Part shown: positions 36,057-45,131 of the stretch, one piece after another
Numbering within the stretch: the stretch's first letter is position 1
How the letters are laid out: every line of letters starts with the position of its first letter
Assembly: GCA_034190875.2 (NCBI GenBank)
Contig: CM067354.1
Span: 45,198,758 to 45,262,757 of the forward strand
From: Urechis unicinctus
Taxonomy: Eukaryota; Annelida; Polychaeta; Xenopneusta; Urechidae
DNA length: 64,000 nt
Direction of reading: 5' to 3'
The notes under the pieces: generated by a model
Database searches by the model: none
What the model was told of the DNA's origin: nothing
What the model saw: the letters and a program-made list of their open reading frames with translations, nothing else
Program-made: the position numbers and the translations under genes

Positions 36057-38862
36057 TCCTCCCCAACCATAGTTAAGTTGAACTTCCACTGTTCAATCAA
36101 TTTTGATTTACCTTTGCATTTCGAAAATAGACTAAGTTAAAGGAAATTTGGAATATGAGTTAAAGGGTAAAGGGACAGCACGACATTAGCCCAATATTAT
36201 TTGATTTTTGAATTTAGAATGATTCCAGAGTAGCTTGGACATGCGCCAATATCATTGGCACATGTCCATAACAAAGATATTTAACATAGATGGATTATTG
36301 ATGATGAGATTATAATAATTTTACACAGTGTTTCTCTAAATTTGTAAGCATTATATATATGAATTGTGTAATAGTTATACAATATGGTTATTAATGGTGA
36401 CATACAGAAATTTAACTTTTAACATTTATCACATTCCACAGTATTACTCCGCACTAAAACCCAGTGGGAAAAAAGCGATGAGCCTATACTAGACAATGGT
36501 GGAATGGTGAAAATAAATTATTTAGCTAATTGAAATTTGGAAGAATTTAACTAATGTTGCAGAAATTATTCTATATAATAACAATGCCAGGAAAATGATT
36601 TAAGTTGATGAGTATGGCTGTTTTGTGGAGATGAGATCTCTGAAGGGCTGCCGTATTGGGTTCGCCAGGTGTCGCTTGAGGTGAGGGGAGATATGCGTTA
36701 TGACGCTTGGTTGAGCCGTTGGACGTCTTCTGTATCCATGGTCAGGAAGACGTATGCTGTGGCTTGCAAGGCGTTGGCACGTCGGGTGAAGGCGCTATCT
36801 CCCTCTTGTATGGCGTAAATATACCTGGGAACAAATGAACTTACGGCAGCGATCAGTGTGCCTTGATAATGTGTAACATCAATTATACAAAAACGAGAAG
36901 CATGAGTGCTCAGTGTGGTTAATGTGCGTGAGTAACTAGGGTGTATATAATATCATGACATCAATGTGTGCAGTGGAGATAAATTTAAAAAAAATTTATT
37001 GTTATTTTGTGTAGGGAGATTGAATGCGTGGCAAAGAGTTAATAAGTGGCTCGAGATGGAGAGTGTTGTTTGCGGAGCGTTGTGGCGAATCTGATCGACG
37101 TGGGGGTTGGCGAGATTTTGGTGTTGATAATTCCGAATTTACGTACGGATGCGGTTGTGTGGGTTGTGGTACTAGACCTGTATTAGTGAAAATTACTCTT
37201 CGATGGTCGATATCTGTGCATTTAACGATTAATTACGCGATCTACTTTACGAGTTTTTACCTTTTAAATGTCGTCTATCGCGGCCATATTAAAGAGTATT
37301 CTGAACAGTTTCCCTACGGGTCCCAGTAGAGCCCTCCTGTGCCTGGCTCGGTCGTTGGTGGGAAGGGGGCGTCCAGAAGAGCATTTATGGTGTGCTTCTC
37401 GGAGTGGTAGATGTTGAGAATAATTTGCACCTGAAATAATGTATGGACACATATCGCACACGATTACTGTATAACATGTAAGTACGGAAGAACAGCGGTG
37501 TGACACTTTAATTGTATTTGTTGTACGTGCCGGAGGAAATAAATATAAACATCTCACATATGCGTTGAGAATTAAATGATACAAAATACTTCTCCGTTAA
37601 TTGTTTGATGAATATGCACGTCGTCTCTTAAGCTGCAGATTCCTTCATGAAATGATACCCCGCATATACTTGAATGATATAAGATTGCGTTATGGGTAAT
37701 GTGTATCACGAAGGTTCACTAATTTTACGCGTGTCCACATGATATGAAGGACGGTGCGATAATAGTGTAGTCGACGTTACTTATAGAAAGATTTTGTCTT
37801 ATAATCTGCAATTTAGAGGTAAAAAAATTGTTGAACATAATTGATAATATTATAGTGTCTAATTTGCGCTGTTTGGAAGAAGACAATGTAAAAGGCTTCT
37901 AATGACTTACCCGTATACTTAGTTGATTTCGTGCGATAGCGTAGGATCGATAGACTAAGTGTCGGTTGAGGTAGGCGACGGAGTGTAGACGTTGACTAGC
38001 GTCAGAGGGCGTATGTCGCTATGAAGCGAGATGCAGGGAAGCCGTGTTTTATGTGGGAGATTGTAAGCGTGGCGTGTTCAAATTTTAAGCCCGCTGCTAT
38101 CGAGCCTGTGATCGTTGATAAGTGGACCAACTGATCAATGGGCTTACATATGAATGGATGTCAGAGGCGATGTGTCAGATGGTAATTTAAGCAGCTTAGT
38201 AAACTTTCATAGCCCAGTGTTGTATACAGGGCCGTAATTAGATGTCTAGAGACGATCTTTAATTGGAGTGGTTGAACTGGAGTCCAAATAAGCCGCGTTA
38301 AAGCGTATGTAGACTTAATTGGCAAAGGACTGTTATCGCTAACATTAGAATTTGAATCCAATTTATCCGTTTTAAAGCGTGTGTAGGTTTAATTGGCGAG
38401 GGGTTGTTATCCTTACATTTAAGTTGTCTGTGTCAGTGTCTTGAATGCAATTAAAATTTTCAACGGTTCGTCGCAGACGGTTTGAAATGCGGGTGAGACA
38501 AACAAAGTGTCAATAGCATGGGTTAATGGCAGGTAAATGTTGTCTGATTGGAATAATAGATGAAATACATATATATGGTGTGTGAAATAACGGTACAAAA
38601 AGGAACATACTTACAATACGAATGTAGACGTCCTGTTTGGGGGTAAATAGTACATAGGTATAACAAATAATAACATGACATTAATGGGAATAATTTCTGA
38701 AAAGAAAAAAACACTCTGAAAATGAATAGTTAAACATAAATTTGAAGATGAATAATCTCAAAATGAATAAATGATGATAGTTAAATATTAATCGGTAGAT
38801 GGTATATATATTGGTAAATGGTGTCACAAATCGGTAAATGTTGTCATAAATTGGTAATGTTG
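36057..38862 (-). other. 3' region of gypsy copy 3 (2.8 kb, no env recognised)
   Basis: Starts after the pol stop with short tandem phrases around CATAAATTGGTAATGTTGT and runs to the polypurine tract. It contains the conserved 106-codon ORF (37264-37584) and the segment CACTGATCGCTGCCG seen in all other copies. No membrane-protein gene is found, so its length remains unexplained. Confidence 0.8.
37264..37584 (-). CDS. Conserved 106-codon ORF in gypsy 3' region, copy 3
   Basis: Same frame as 261-581, nearly identical. It lies between pol and the 3' LTR in the sense direction. It has a Cys-containing hydrophobic first half and an Arg-rich second half, and no recognised domain. An antisense ORF (37024-37329) overlaps it partly. 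Only two intact copies are visible and both belong to the same subfamily, so selection cannot be judged from this window. Confidence 0.25.
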   Translation of the reverse strand: MYHLILNAYVRCLYLFPPARTTNTIKVSHRCSSVLTCYTVIVCDMCPYIISGANYSQHLPLREAHHKCSSGRPLPTNDRARHRRALLGPVGKLFRILFNMAAIDDI

Positions 38863-41800
38863 TCATAAATCGGTAATGTGCATCTTTCGCGCCAGAGACT
38901 TGGTGGCGCTGTTGATTTTGTCCTCAAAAATCCACTCAGATTGTCCGCCGGCAAACATGATGTTATACTTTACTTTCTTTGAAAATCGAGGAACCTTTGA
39001 TCCAATCAATTTTACTACATCATGTGTCTTCCCATCTTTACGTACAGCTTGTGGCTTGTGGGAAGTTTTGGTTAAGGCGGTCGGTGGTGGGATATTTTGT
39101 TGGGAGGGAGCATTTGCACGTGTTGTTCCGAATGATTGCTTGCATATTCGCCGTCGGGGCAGAAGGCTTGGTGTATTAGCCGTGGAGGGTGTTGAAGGGG
39201 TCGCGTGGACAACGCTGGGGGTAGCGAATCTGTCAGCAGTCCGATCGACTCTAGGGCGTAACCCTGCTCTGCGGGGCGCATCGTCAGGCACGTCCGAGTC
39301 CGAATCGTCATTATCTGTTGCAGCTTGATTAGAGCTGTCGCTGGGAAGATCCTCTTCCGATAGATCTCCGAGATCCTCAACATTTAAAGGATCCCATTTG
39401 TTGGTCTTTGCCCTTATGTGTCCCTTCTTCAAACGCATAACATTGACTGTCTTGTCCAAGTGCTTCCCGTCTGATAGGCGTTTTAATTTAACCGTGGTGG
39501 GGGTTGCATATCCGACAACGATAAAAGGCCCATGAAAATTTTTCTGCAGTTTCCGTTTCGTTTTTCGTACTCGAATTGTTGGTTGGTACACGTATACTGC
39601 GTCACCGGCTTCGATTGGGTTGTTTTTGGTGGTTTTATCATATTGATCCTTCATTTTCATTTGCTGTTCGACTAGGTGCTGTTCGGCAAATTTGGAAATT
39701 TCCGCTTGTGTTTGCAGCATTTCGACAATGTGGTCCTTGTATGTGTTGGGGGATTTGAGGGGGTCTGGAAGATCCATCTCCGCTGGTAACACAGGCATTC
39801 TGCCGAATACTAACATATAGCTTGAATAGCCAAGCGGTTGGTTGTCAGAAGTGTTCAGCGCAAATACTAATGGCATTAGGTGCTGGTCCCAGTCCGTTTG
39901 CTTAGGACTGACATAATTCCTTAGAAGGTTTAGTATGGAGCGCTGACAACGTTCCGTTTGACCTTGACTTTGAGCATGGTACGCCGAGCTGAAACTTTGC
40001 TTAATTTTGAAAAGGGAGCATAATTCCTGGAATAGGGAGCTAATGAAAGCGGATACATTATCGGAGAGACAGATGACTCTCTCGTAAAAACCCTTAGCAA
40101 TTGATTTGGCTGTAATGTCACGAGTCGGCCATGCGATGACATAGCGACTGTATTGGTCCGTGACACACACCATGTGCTCGTTACCGAAGCGCGTTTTCGG
40201 TAATGGGCCGACTGTGTCGATCGTCATAGTGTGGAACGGTCCTGGGGCAGGCTCACGTATGATAAGTGGGGGCCGAATAGAGGCATTGGAACTTTTGGAT
40301 GCATTGCAGGACTTACATGTGTGAACATATTCGTTTATGTCCCTGATCATCCCGATCCAAGTATAACGCGGCCGCATGACTGAAATCATTCGCGAAGTGC
40401 CCAGATGTCCGCCTAAAGGTGCATCGTGATGCATTTTGAGGAAATGTTCCTTGAGGTTTTGAGGGATTACTAACTGTGCCATTGCTTTATTTGGTTTCGG
40501 TCCCTGTGATGTTAATATGTGATACAGGAGATCGTCAGCAATAAAATAGTTTTGCTCGCGTTTGAGCAGCACGTCTGCCTCTTGTTTATTGGTGGGAACA
40601 GTGCCATACTTGAGGAGTCGTAAAACTATACTGCATTGGGGATCAAGCCTTTGCTGACGTCTGATCTGTTCTCGGCTTAAGGTGATTGAATCCCAATTAG
40701 TTTTCGCTTGGTTTGTAAGCCGATGTCGGAGCTCAGCGCGTTGAGTCCGCCTATCAGTTACTGCACATAGGGCTTCTGTTTCATAATTGTCCTCTGAATC
40801 TAGAGATAGCGAGGCAAGTTTATCGTGATCGCGAGGGAAGGCAGATAACTTGCCCGCTGCAGTGGCGGGAATAGTGCATATAGACTGATGCATGAATTCC
40901 TCATCCGATTCACCTGGTTGAGAATTAAGCGATGGGGTCACGCATGGCACATCATGAAACTTAACTTGAAGTTTTGCCGTTAACCGCGTTGTCGGCTTGC
41001 TAATTATTTCGGGATGGTGAATAGCTGTTAACAAGTCGGGCTTGTCCGGTCGCGATTGAGGGGAGCAAAACGGTGGCGTTGTTGTAAGGGGAAGCGGATT
41101 AACAGGGGTGACCGTATCAAGATCGGGAAAACGATCGATGACGTCATCAGCATCGGTGCGGGTGATGTCATAAGGACGTCGACTTAATGCATCCGGGACA
41201 ATGTTGTCCTTCCCTTTAACATGACTCACTTCAAATTGAAATTGCTGTATGAATGTGACCCATCTTGCTAGTCTACCCTGAGGCTGCTTTAACCCTAATA
41301 TCCATTTGAGGGCTGAATGATCAGCATGTAACTGGAATTTCTGTCCCTCAAGATACACTCTGAAGTGTTGAATTCCCCATACTACGGCAAGAAGTTCCTG
41401 TTCTGTAGTGGAATAATTTGCTTCAGATTTAGTGAGACCTCTCCCTGCAAACCCTATCGGTCGTAATTTGCCGTCAATTTCCTGGCTAAGACATGCGCCT
41501 AATCCTAGCTTACTAGCATCAGTCGACAATACGAATGGTTTGCTGAAATCGGGAAAGGCTAAAACCTGAGAACTTACCAGCGCCTTTTTCAAGGCGTCAA
41601 ATGCGGTTTGGCATTCTGGCGACCACGTGAATGATTGATTCTTCTTGGTCAAAGCATATAGAGGGCGCGCAATAAATGCGTAGCCACTGATGAACCTTCT
41701 GAAAAAGCCCGTTAATCCCAAGAAAGCACGTACGTCTTTGAGTTTAGTGGGGGTAGGGTAAGATTCAATTGCTTCTAATTTGTCAGGATTGGGTAATATG

Positions 41801-42057
41801 CCTTCTGGCTGCAATACATGGCCCAGATACTTTACCTTTTTCACGGCAAACGAACATTTTATGGGGTGTAGCTTCAGGTTGGCATTGCGTAACCGTACAA
41901 ATATTTCCCGGAGATGTTTAAGATGCAAGTCAAATGTGGGCGAAAAACAACAGATATCATCGATGTATGCCATGACGTATTTGTATTGTATGTTACGCAA
42001 CAAAGAGTCAATGAGGGATTGAAACACGCTCGGCGCGTTCCGTATGCCCTGGGGCAT
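38863..42057 (-). CDS. Gypsy pol: RT palm, RNase H, integrase and C-terminal tail (copy 3)
   Basis: One 1064-codon open frame. RT starts inside the palm at PQGIRNAPSVFQSLIDSL; YIDDICCF holds the YIDD catalytic pair, then FLGLTGFFRRFI (thumb/connection). RNase H: VLSTDASKLGLG (Asp), EQELLAVVWGI (Glu), LHADHSALKWI (Asp). Integrase: HHDAPLGGHLGTSR with CKSC (zinc), IDTVGPL, CLSDNVSAF and SQGQTERCQR giving the Asp-Asp-Glu triad, then GPF/Y-type NFHGPFIVVGY and an acidic linker. The C-terminal NIMFAGGQSEWIFED looks like a chromodomain-type tail. Between YERVIC and SDN about six residues present in copy 2 are missing, close to the second catalytic Asp. The N-terminal RT part lies upstream in a scrambled region, so the frame has no proper start. 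Confidence 0.85.
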   Translation of the reverse strand: MPQGIRNAPSVFQSLIDSLLRNIQYKYVMAYIDDICCFSPTFDLHLKHLREIFVRLRNANLKLHPIKCSFAVKKVKYLGHVLQPEGILPNPDKLEAIESYPTPTKLKDVRAFLGLTGFFRRFISGYAFIARPLYALTKKNQSFTWSPECQTAFDALKKALVSSQVLAFPDFSKPFVLSTDASKLGLGACLSQEIDGKLRPIGFAGRGLTKSEANYSTTEQELLAVVWGIQHFRVYLEGQKFQLHADHSALKWILGLKQPQGRLARWVTFIQQFQFEVSHVKGKDNIVPDALSRRPYDITRTDADDVIDRFPDLDTVTPVNPLPLTTTPPFCSPQSRPDKPDLLTAIHHPEIISKPTTRLTAKLQVKFHDVPCVTPSLNSQPGESDEEFMHQSICTIPATAAGKLSAFPRDHDKLASLSLDSEDNYETEALCAVTDRRTQRAELRHRLTNQAKTNWDSITLSREQIRRQQRLDPQCSIVLRLLKYGTVPTNKQEADVLLKREQNYFIADDLLYHILTSQGPKPNKAMAQLVIPQNLKEHFLKMHHDAPLGGHLGTSRMISVMRPRYTWIGMIRDINEYVHTCKSCNASKSSNASIRPPLIIREPAPGPFHTMTIDTVGPLPKTRFGNEHMVCVTDQYSRYVIAWPTRDITAKSIAKGFYERVICLSDNVSAFISSLFQELCSLFKIKQSFSSAYHAQSQGQTERCQRSILNLLRNYVSPKQTDWDQHLMPLVFALNTSDNQPLGYSSYMLVFGRMPVLPAEMDLPDPLKSPNTYKDHIVEMLQTQAEISKFAEQHLVEQQMKMKDQYDKTTKNNPIEAGDAVYVYQPTIRVRKTKRKLQKNFHGPFIVVGYATPTTVKLKRLSDGKHLDKTVNVMRLKKGHIRAKTNKWDPLNVEDLGDLSEEDLPSDSSNQAATDNDDSDSDVPDDAPRRAGLRPRVDRTADRFATPSVVHATPSTPSTANTPSLLPRRRICKQSFGTTRANAPSQQNIPPPTALTKTSHKPQAVRKDGKTHDVVKLIGSKVPRFSKKVKYNIMFAGGQSEWIFEDKINSATKSLARKMHITDL

Positions 42058-42390
42058 CGTTCGATACCTGTATTTTTCCGGAAGGTGTGATAAACCCAGT
42101 TTTATCCCTGGACTCTGGATCTAAGGGGATTTGATGGAACCCTTGAGTGCAAAAGTCAAGAACTGAAAAGGGCCGGCGATGCCCAGGCTCCGTCGTGAGC
42201 TTCTTGTTGGTTGTGTGATTCTCATGTGTGTTCTCACCTACACAATCTAACACGAAGTTTTATCTAACCCTGGGGATTGACAAAACAGTTTCGAAGGACT
42301 TTAGGGATGGTTACCCTGCACTTCCAACATTTGGTACCTGGCTAGTAAGGGCAAATGACATTTCAATTTAACATTCACCTTCACCCGTCA
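42058..42390 (-). pseudogene. Scrambled RT fingers region (copy 3)
   Basis: Compared with 19399-19965 of copy 2, this stretch is much shorter and its pieces are out of order. Matches run in the order 19399-19520, 19845-19880, 19582-19600, about 19625-19637, 19896-19920, 19738-19790, 19927-19965. The first catalytic segment (CTQGFHQIPLDPESRDKT) survives near 42130, in a frame other than the downstream ORF. A frame change near 42075 separates them. This destroys the RT fingers. Confidence 0.8.
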
Positions 42391-43136
42391 TCAGTTTTCA
42401 GTTTTGTACTGGATGGTTTCTACATCATTGTCCCAGCGATCAAATGTGGCAATTCTCTCACCCTTGGTAATTAACTTTGCAACGGGGGTAGTGTTAAACA
42501 ATCTGACTGGCACGCAGTTGTCATTGACGGTTACTGCTGCGCGGGCTAACAAAATACCTTTGGCATTCAAATGCGGGAAAACTGAACATTCCCCTGTTGT
42601 TTTGCTTTCAGTTTTACGGAAAAGATTTCCTGTACATAAAATTTCAGAAAAGGGATCAATAGTAATATTCTGTGCAGAGTGTACTGGGACATTGGTTGTG
42701 AATGAAATGGTACCAGTTCCGAAATTCATTACTGCCGAATGTTTCTTTAGAAATGGAATGCCTAAGTACATTGGGGAGTGAGAGTCGCTCAATACCACAA
42801 AATCAGCTGATAACCTTTGGTTATGTACATAGAATGGTAAGGTAATGTTACCTAGAGTAGTTACCTGAGTGTTGTTGGCACACACACATTTGCTAATTTT
42901 AGACTTAAATCTGTTCCGTAATATTGGTGGCAATTTGGCCAATACGTCTACAAATAAGAAATTCAGATCAGCTCCTGAGTCGACTTTAGCTTTGTATCGC
43001 TTATTTGATAGCGTTATAGTCAACTCATTGTTGTCTAAAATGTGAGTGCCGTACTTACCAGTGGCCGTTGTAGTTCCAATGTTGTCGTCTTGAAGGTCAG
43101 GCCCGTTACTCACAGAGTCAGCAACGGGCGATGCTA
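42391..43136 (-). CDS. Gypsy protease and start of pol (copy 3)
   Basis: Open in the -1 frame relative to gag from the slippery site on; no AUG is needed because it is entered by frameshifting. The aspartic protease motif VDSGADLNFLF stands about 43 residues after the GTG at 43113, followed by a hydrophobic strand region (FVVLSDSHSPMYLGIPFL) and the turn GTGTISF. The protein is part of a Gag-Pro-Pol polyprotein and acts as a dimer in the particle. The C-terminal side reaches the linker to RT and stops at TGA after QYKTEN, where the scrambled region begins. Copy 2 has lost LGIPFL by a small deletion, so this copy shows the better protease. Confidence 0.85.
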
Positions 43137-43143
43137 GTTTCCC
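43101..43143 (-). promoter_or_regulatory. -1 ribosomal frameshift signal between gag and pol (copy 3)
   Basis: On the minus strand GGGAAAC (43143-43137) is read G GGA AAC in the gag frame and is followed at once by TAG (43136-43134). After 7 nt the hairpin at 43129-43101 has 7-bp outer arms (GCCCGTT/AACGGGC) and an inner ACTC/GAGT pairing. Pol is open in -1. This heptamer is a known slippery type (X XXY YYZ). Confidence 0.88.
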
Positions 43144-44477
43144 TGGAAGCGACAGGTAGAACTAGCATGCCCTAGCTTTCTGCATTTGGAGCAGGAGAGG
43201 TTGATGTTAGTGCGACATTGCTCCTTGTGGTGTCCGACATTATGGCACCTGCGGCAGATTTGCTGCCGGCAGTTCCTTTCGGAGTGCCCTCTTCGGCTGC
43301 AGACCGAGCATTGAGTGGCATTCGGACCGTATTCGCGTTCGTGGGAATATTGTCGGTGGTCGCCATTGTGGGGACTATTCCGGACATAATTTCGGCCTCC
43401 GGACGAATACCTGTGGTTGTCGCGGCGGTACGAGGAGGTGTTACCGTAATCACGACGGCTTTCGTGACTTCGATCGTCCGCGCGTCTGCTGCCTCGCTCA
43501 TCCCATCGGTCATAAGCTGGATAGCTGTCGTGTGAGGGGCTTCGCCGGTATCTCTTGTCACTACGGTCTGTTGAAGGGGAACGTCCTCTATCAACAAAAC
43601 TTACCTGTTTCGGAGCCATGGAAAGCTGTAGGAGACGCATTTGCTCTTTGAGGTCGTTTATGTCTCGTTCCTGTACAGAAGGTGGTGGGGGAAGAGATGA
43701 GCCTCGCATGATGGTCTCTAATCGCGTAAGCGTGTCCGATTCCGACGGGGTCGATGACTCGAAACGGCGAGCCACTTGTTCTGCCTCGACGAGGGTTTTG
43801 GGGTCAAATCGGTGTACCCATGTACCGATTTCTTTGCGGAGACCCTTCGTGAAAAGCTGCACTCGCACAGCCTCATCCGTAATGGTGCGCGATAAGATAT
43901 CCGTGAGGTCCTTCGAGTAGTCCTCAATGGATTCTCGTTTACCTTGTTCGCGGTCGAACAATCGAGAGAGATGGTTTCGCTGCTCCTCCTTGACGAAATG
44001 TGAGCGCATTGCGGTGGTCAGTCGGCTCACATCTTCCGCGACGTCGGTGGATAACGAACGGTACCAGTTGTACGCCCTTCCCGTGAGTCCGGTGCTGAGG
44101 GCGATACCCTGAAGCTCGCGAGGTACCTTATTTAGCTTCATATAAGTCATGGACCTATGGAGAAAATCCTCCACGTTTTCCGTTGGCTTTCCCTCGTAGG
44201 TTATTTGGTCGGGCAGGGAGGGGCTCTTTTCGGATGACTGGAGCTGGTGCAGAGTTGCTTCGTGTGCCGATACCTGGTTGTCGGCAAGAAGGCGGAAGGC
44301 TCCGGTAATGACGGCTGCCATGTCTGTAACGGCCGTCGCATGGGGGTTTACCTGTCTCTCCTCTGCGTTTGTTGTCTCACGGTGTCCGCTATCGCTGCTG
44401 CTGCTCTGCGACATGTTTGGATTCGTGCGAATTCTCGGCGTAGCAATTGTCAGCTTTTTCCCTGTACGAAGGAGCAT
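43134..44477 (-). CDS. Gypsy Gag, intact (copy 3)
   Basis: 447 codons from 44477; the likely start is the second Met (MSQSSSSDSG, 44414), as the first 21 residues match leader sequence. N-terminal Ser/Thr-rich part, a helix ATAVTDMAAVITGAFRLLAD, then a capsid-type retrotransposon Gag domain with WYRSLSTDVAEDV, LSRLFDREQGKRE and VHRFDPKTLVEAEQVARRF. A short coiled part (DINDLKEQMRLLQLSM) and a basic Arg/Ser/Tyr-rich region follow. Three CCHC zinc knuckles end the protein: CSVCSRRGHSERNC, CRRCHNVGHHKEQC, CSKCRKLGHASSTC. Its stop is part of the frameshift module. Gag assembles the particle and packages RNA through the knuckles. Nothing is missing, so it could still be made. Confidence 0.9.
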   Translation of the reverse strand: MLLRTGKKLTIATPRIRTNPNMSQSSSSDSGHRETTNAEERQVNPHATAVTDMAAVITGAFRLLADNQVSAHEATLHQLQSSEKSPSLPDQITYEGKPTENVEDFLHRSMTYMKLNKVPRELQGIALSTGLTGRAYNWYRSLSTDVAEDVSRLTTAMRSHFVKEEQRNHLSRLFDREQGKRESIEDYSKDLTDILSRTITDEAVRVQLFTKGLRKEIGTWVHRFDPKTLVEAEQVARRFESSTPSESDTLTRLETIMRGSSLPPPPSVQERDINDLKEQMRLLQLSMAPKQVSFVDRGRSPSTDRSDKRYRRSPSHDSYPAYDRWDERGSRRADDRSHESRRDYGNTSSYRRDNHRYSSGGRNYVRNSPHNGDHRQYSHEREYGPNATQCSVCSRRGHSERNCRQQICRRCHNVGHHKEQCRTNINLSCSKCRKLGHASSTCRFQGN

Positions 44478-44538
44478 ATAGTAGAGCGCTTTGTACCGGG
44501 AAGTTTTTTTTCTGATAACAGTGGAAGTTATCAGATAT

Positions 44539-44554
44539 CCGGACTCTCACACCA
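44539..44554 (-). other. Primer-binding site of gypsy copy 3
   Basis: TGGTGTGAGAGTCCGG begins two bases after the 5' LTR end (44557). TGG is the complement of a tRNA CCA end. I could not name the tRNA. The identical site follows the 5' LTR of copy 2 (17599-17614). Confidence 0.75.
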
Positions 44555-44556
44555 CT

Positions 44557-45131
44557 TCTTATAACTATTTTTCCTCGTATATAGCTATACTCTTGTTATA
44601 TTTATATTTCTTGGTTATTCGTATTTCTGCGCACTCCTTCGTATCTAGGAATATTGTAGCTGCTTGTAGTTGCTTGAGTGGGGACACTAGCCAGAGAAAA
44701 CACACGAGTCCAGGAGTTGAGTTGTTGTTGGTTTATTCGAGTTTGGCTTATTAGCTTTCTCTGGAATCTCGGGTCAGAAATCTTGTTCAGAGTCTCTTCG
44801 CTAGGTAGATCGCCCTGTATTTCCGCAAGGCCAGCTATTTTATCGGGGTTCCGGCATTGGATTACGCTCGGAACCACACCCACAGCTGGCCTCCCATTGG
44901 TCCAGGTATAGCCGGTCCCCCTTCACAAAGGTCAACCCCAACTGCTCACATGGGGCGTGGGCTCGAAGGGTCATTGGCCAATGGGAAAAGGTACCAGCCA
45001 GGTCTATTATCAGGGTCACACCCCCGTCATAAGGGTGGAAGTATCCCCGGGCTAGTGAAACATGTCGTGCTGAAAATGGAAAAGAGGGGGAGCGTTTCAA
45101 AAGTCAAAAGAGCTAGATTAATATCATAACA
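44557..45131 (-). repeat. 5' LTR of gypsy copy 3
   Basis: 575 bp, TGTTATGATATTAATCTAGC at 45131 to ATAGTTATAAGA at 44557. CAAT follows at 45132. Small substitutions and indels against the 3' LTR are seen around 44566-44577, 44790-44830 and elsewhere. Confidence 0.9.

Larger units (their letters stand above)
35480..45131 (-). mobile_element. Gypsy copy 3, complete with both LTRs and target duplication
   Basis: 9,652 bp flanked by CAAT (35476-35479 and 45132-45135), a 4-bp duplication as usual for Ty3/gypsy. It has LTRs of about 575 bp at both ends, primer-binding site 44539-44554, gag, -1 frameshift signal, protease, RT/RNase H/integrase, a 2.8-kb 3' region and polypurine tract. The LTRs differ at scattered places and by small indels, so insertion is not very recent. 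The RT fingers region (42130-42390) is scrambled, so this copy is not autonomous. Within the window it is the youngest large layer, inserted in the LINE. Confidence 0.9.

Noticed and set aside
38979..39328. Plus-strand ORFs opposite the gypsy pol (38876-39328, 43218-43920 and similar)
   Set aside because: Shadows of the minus-strand gag and pol frames.
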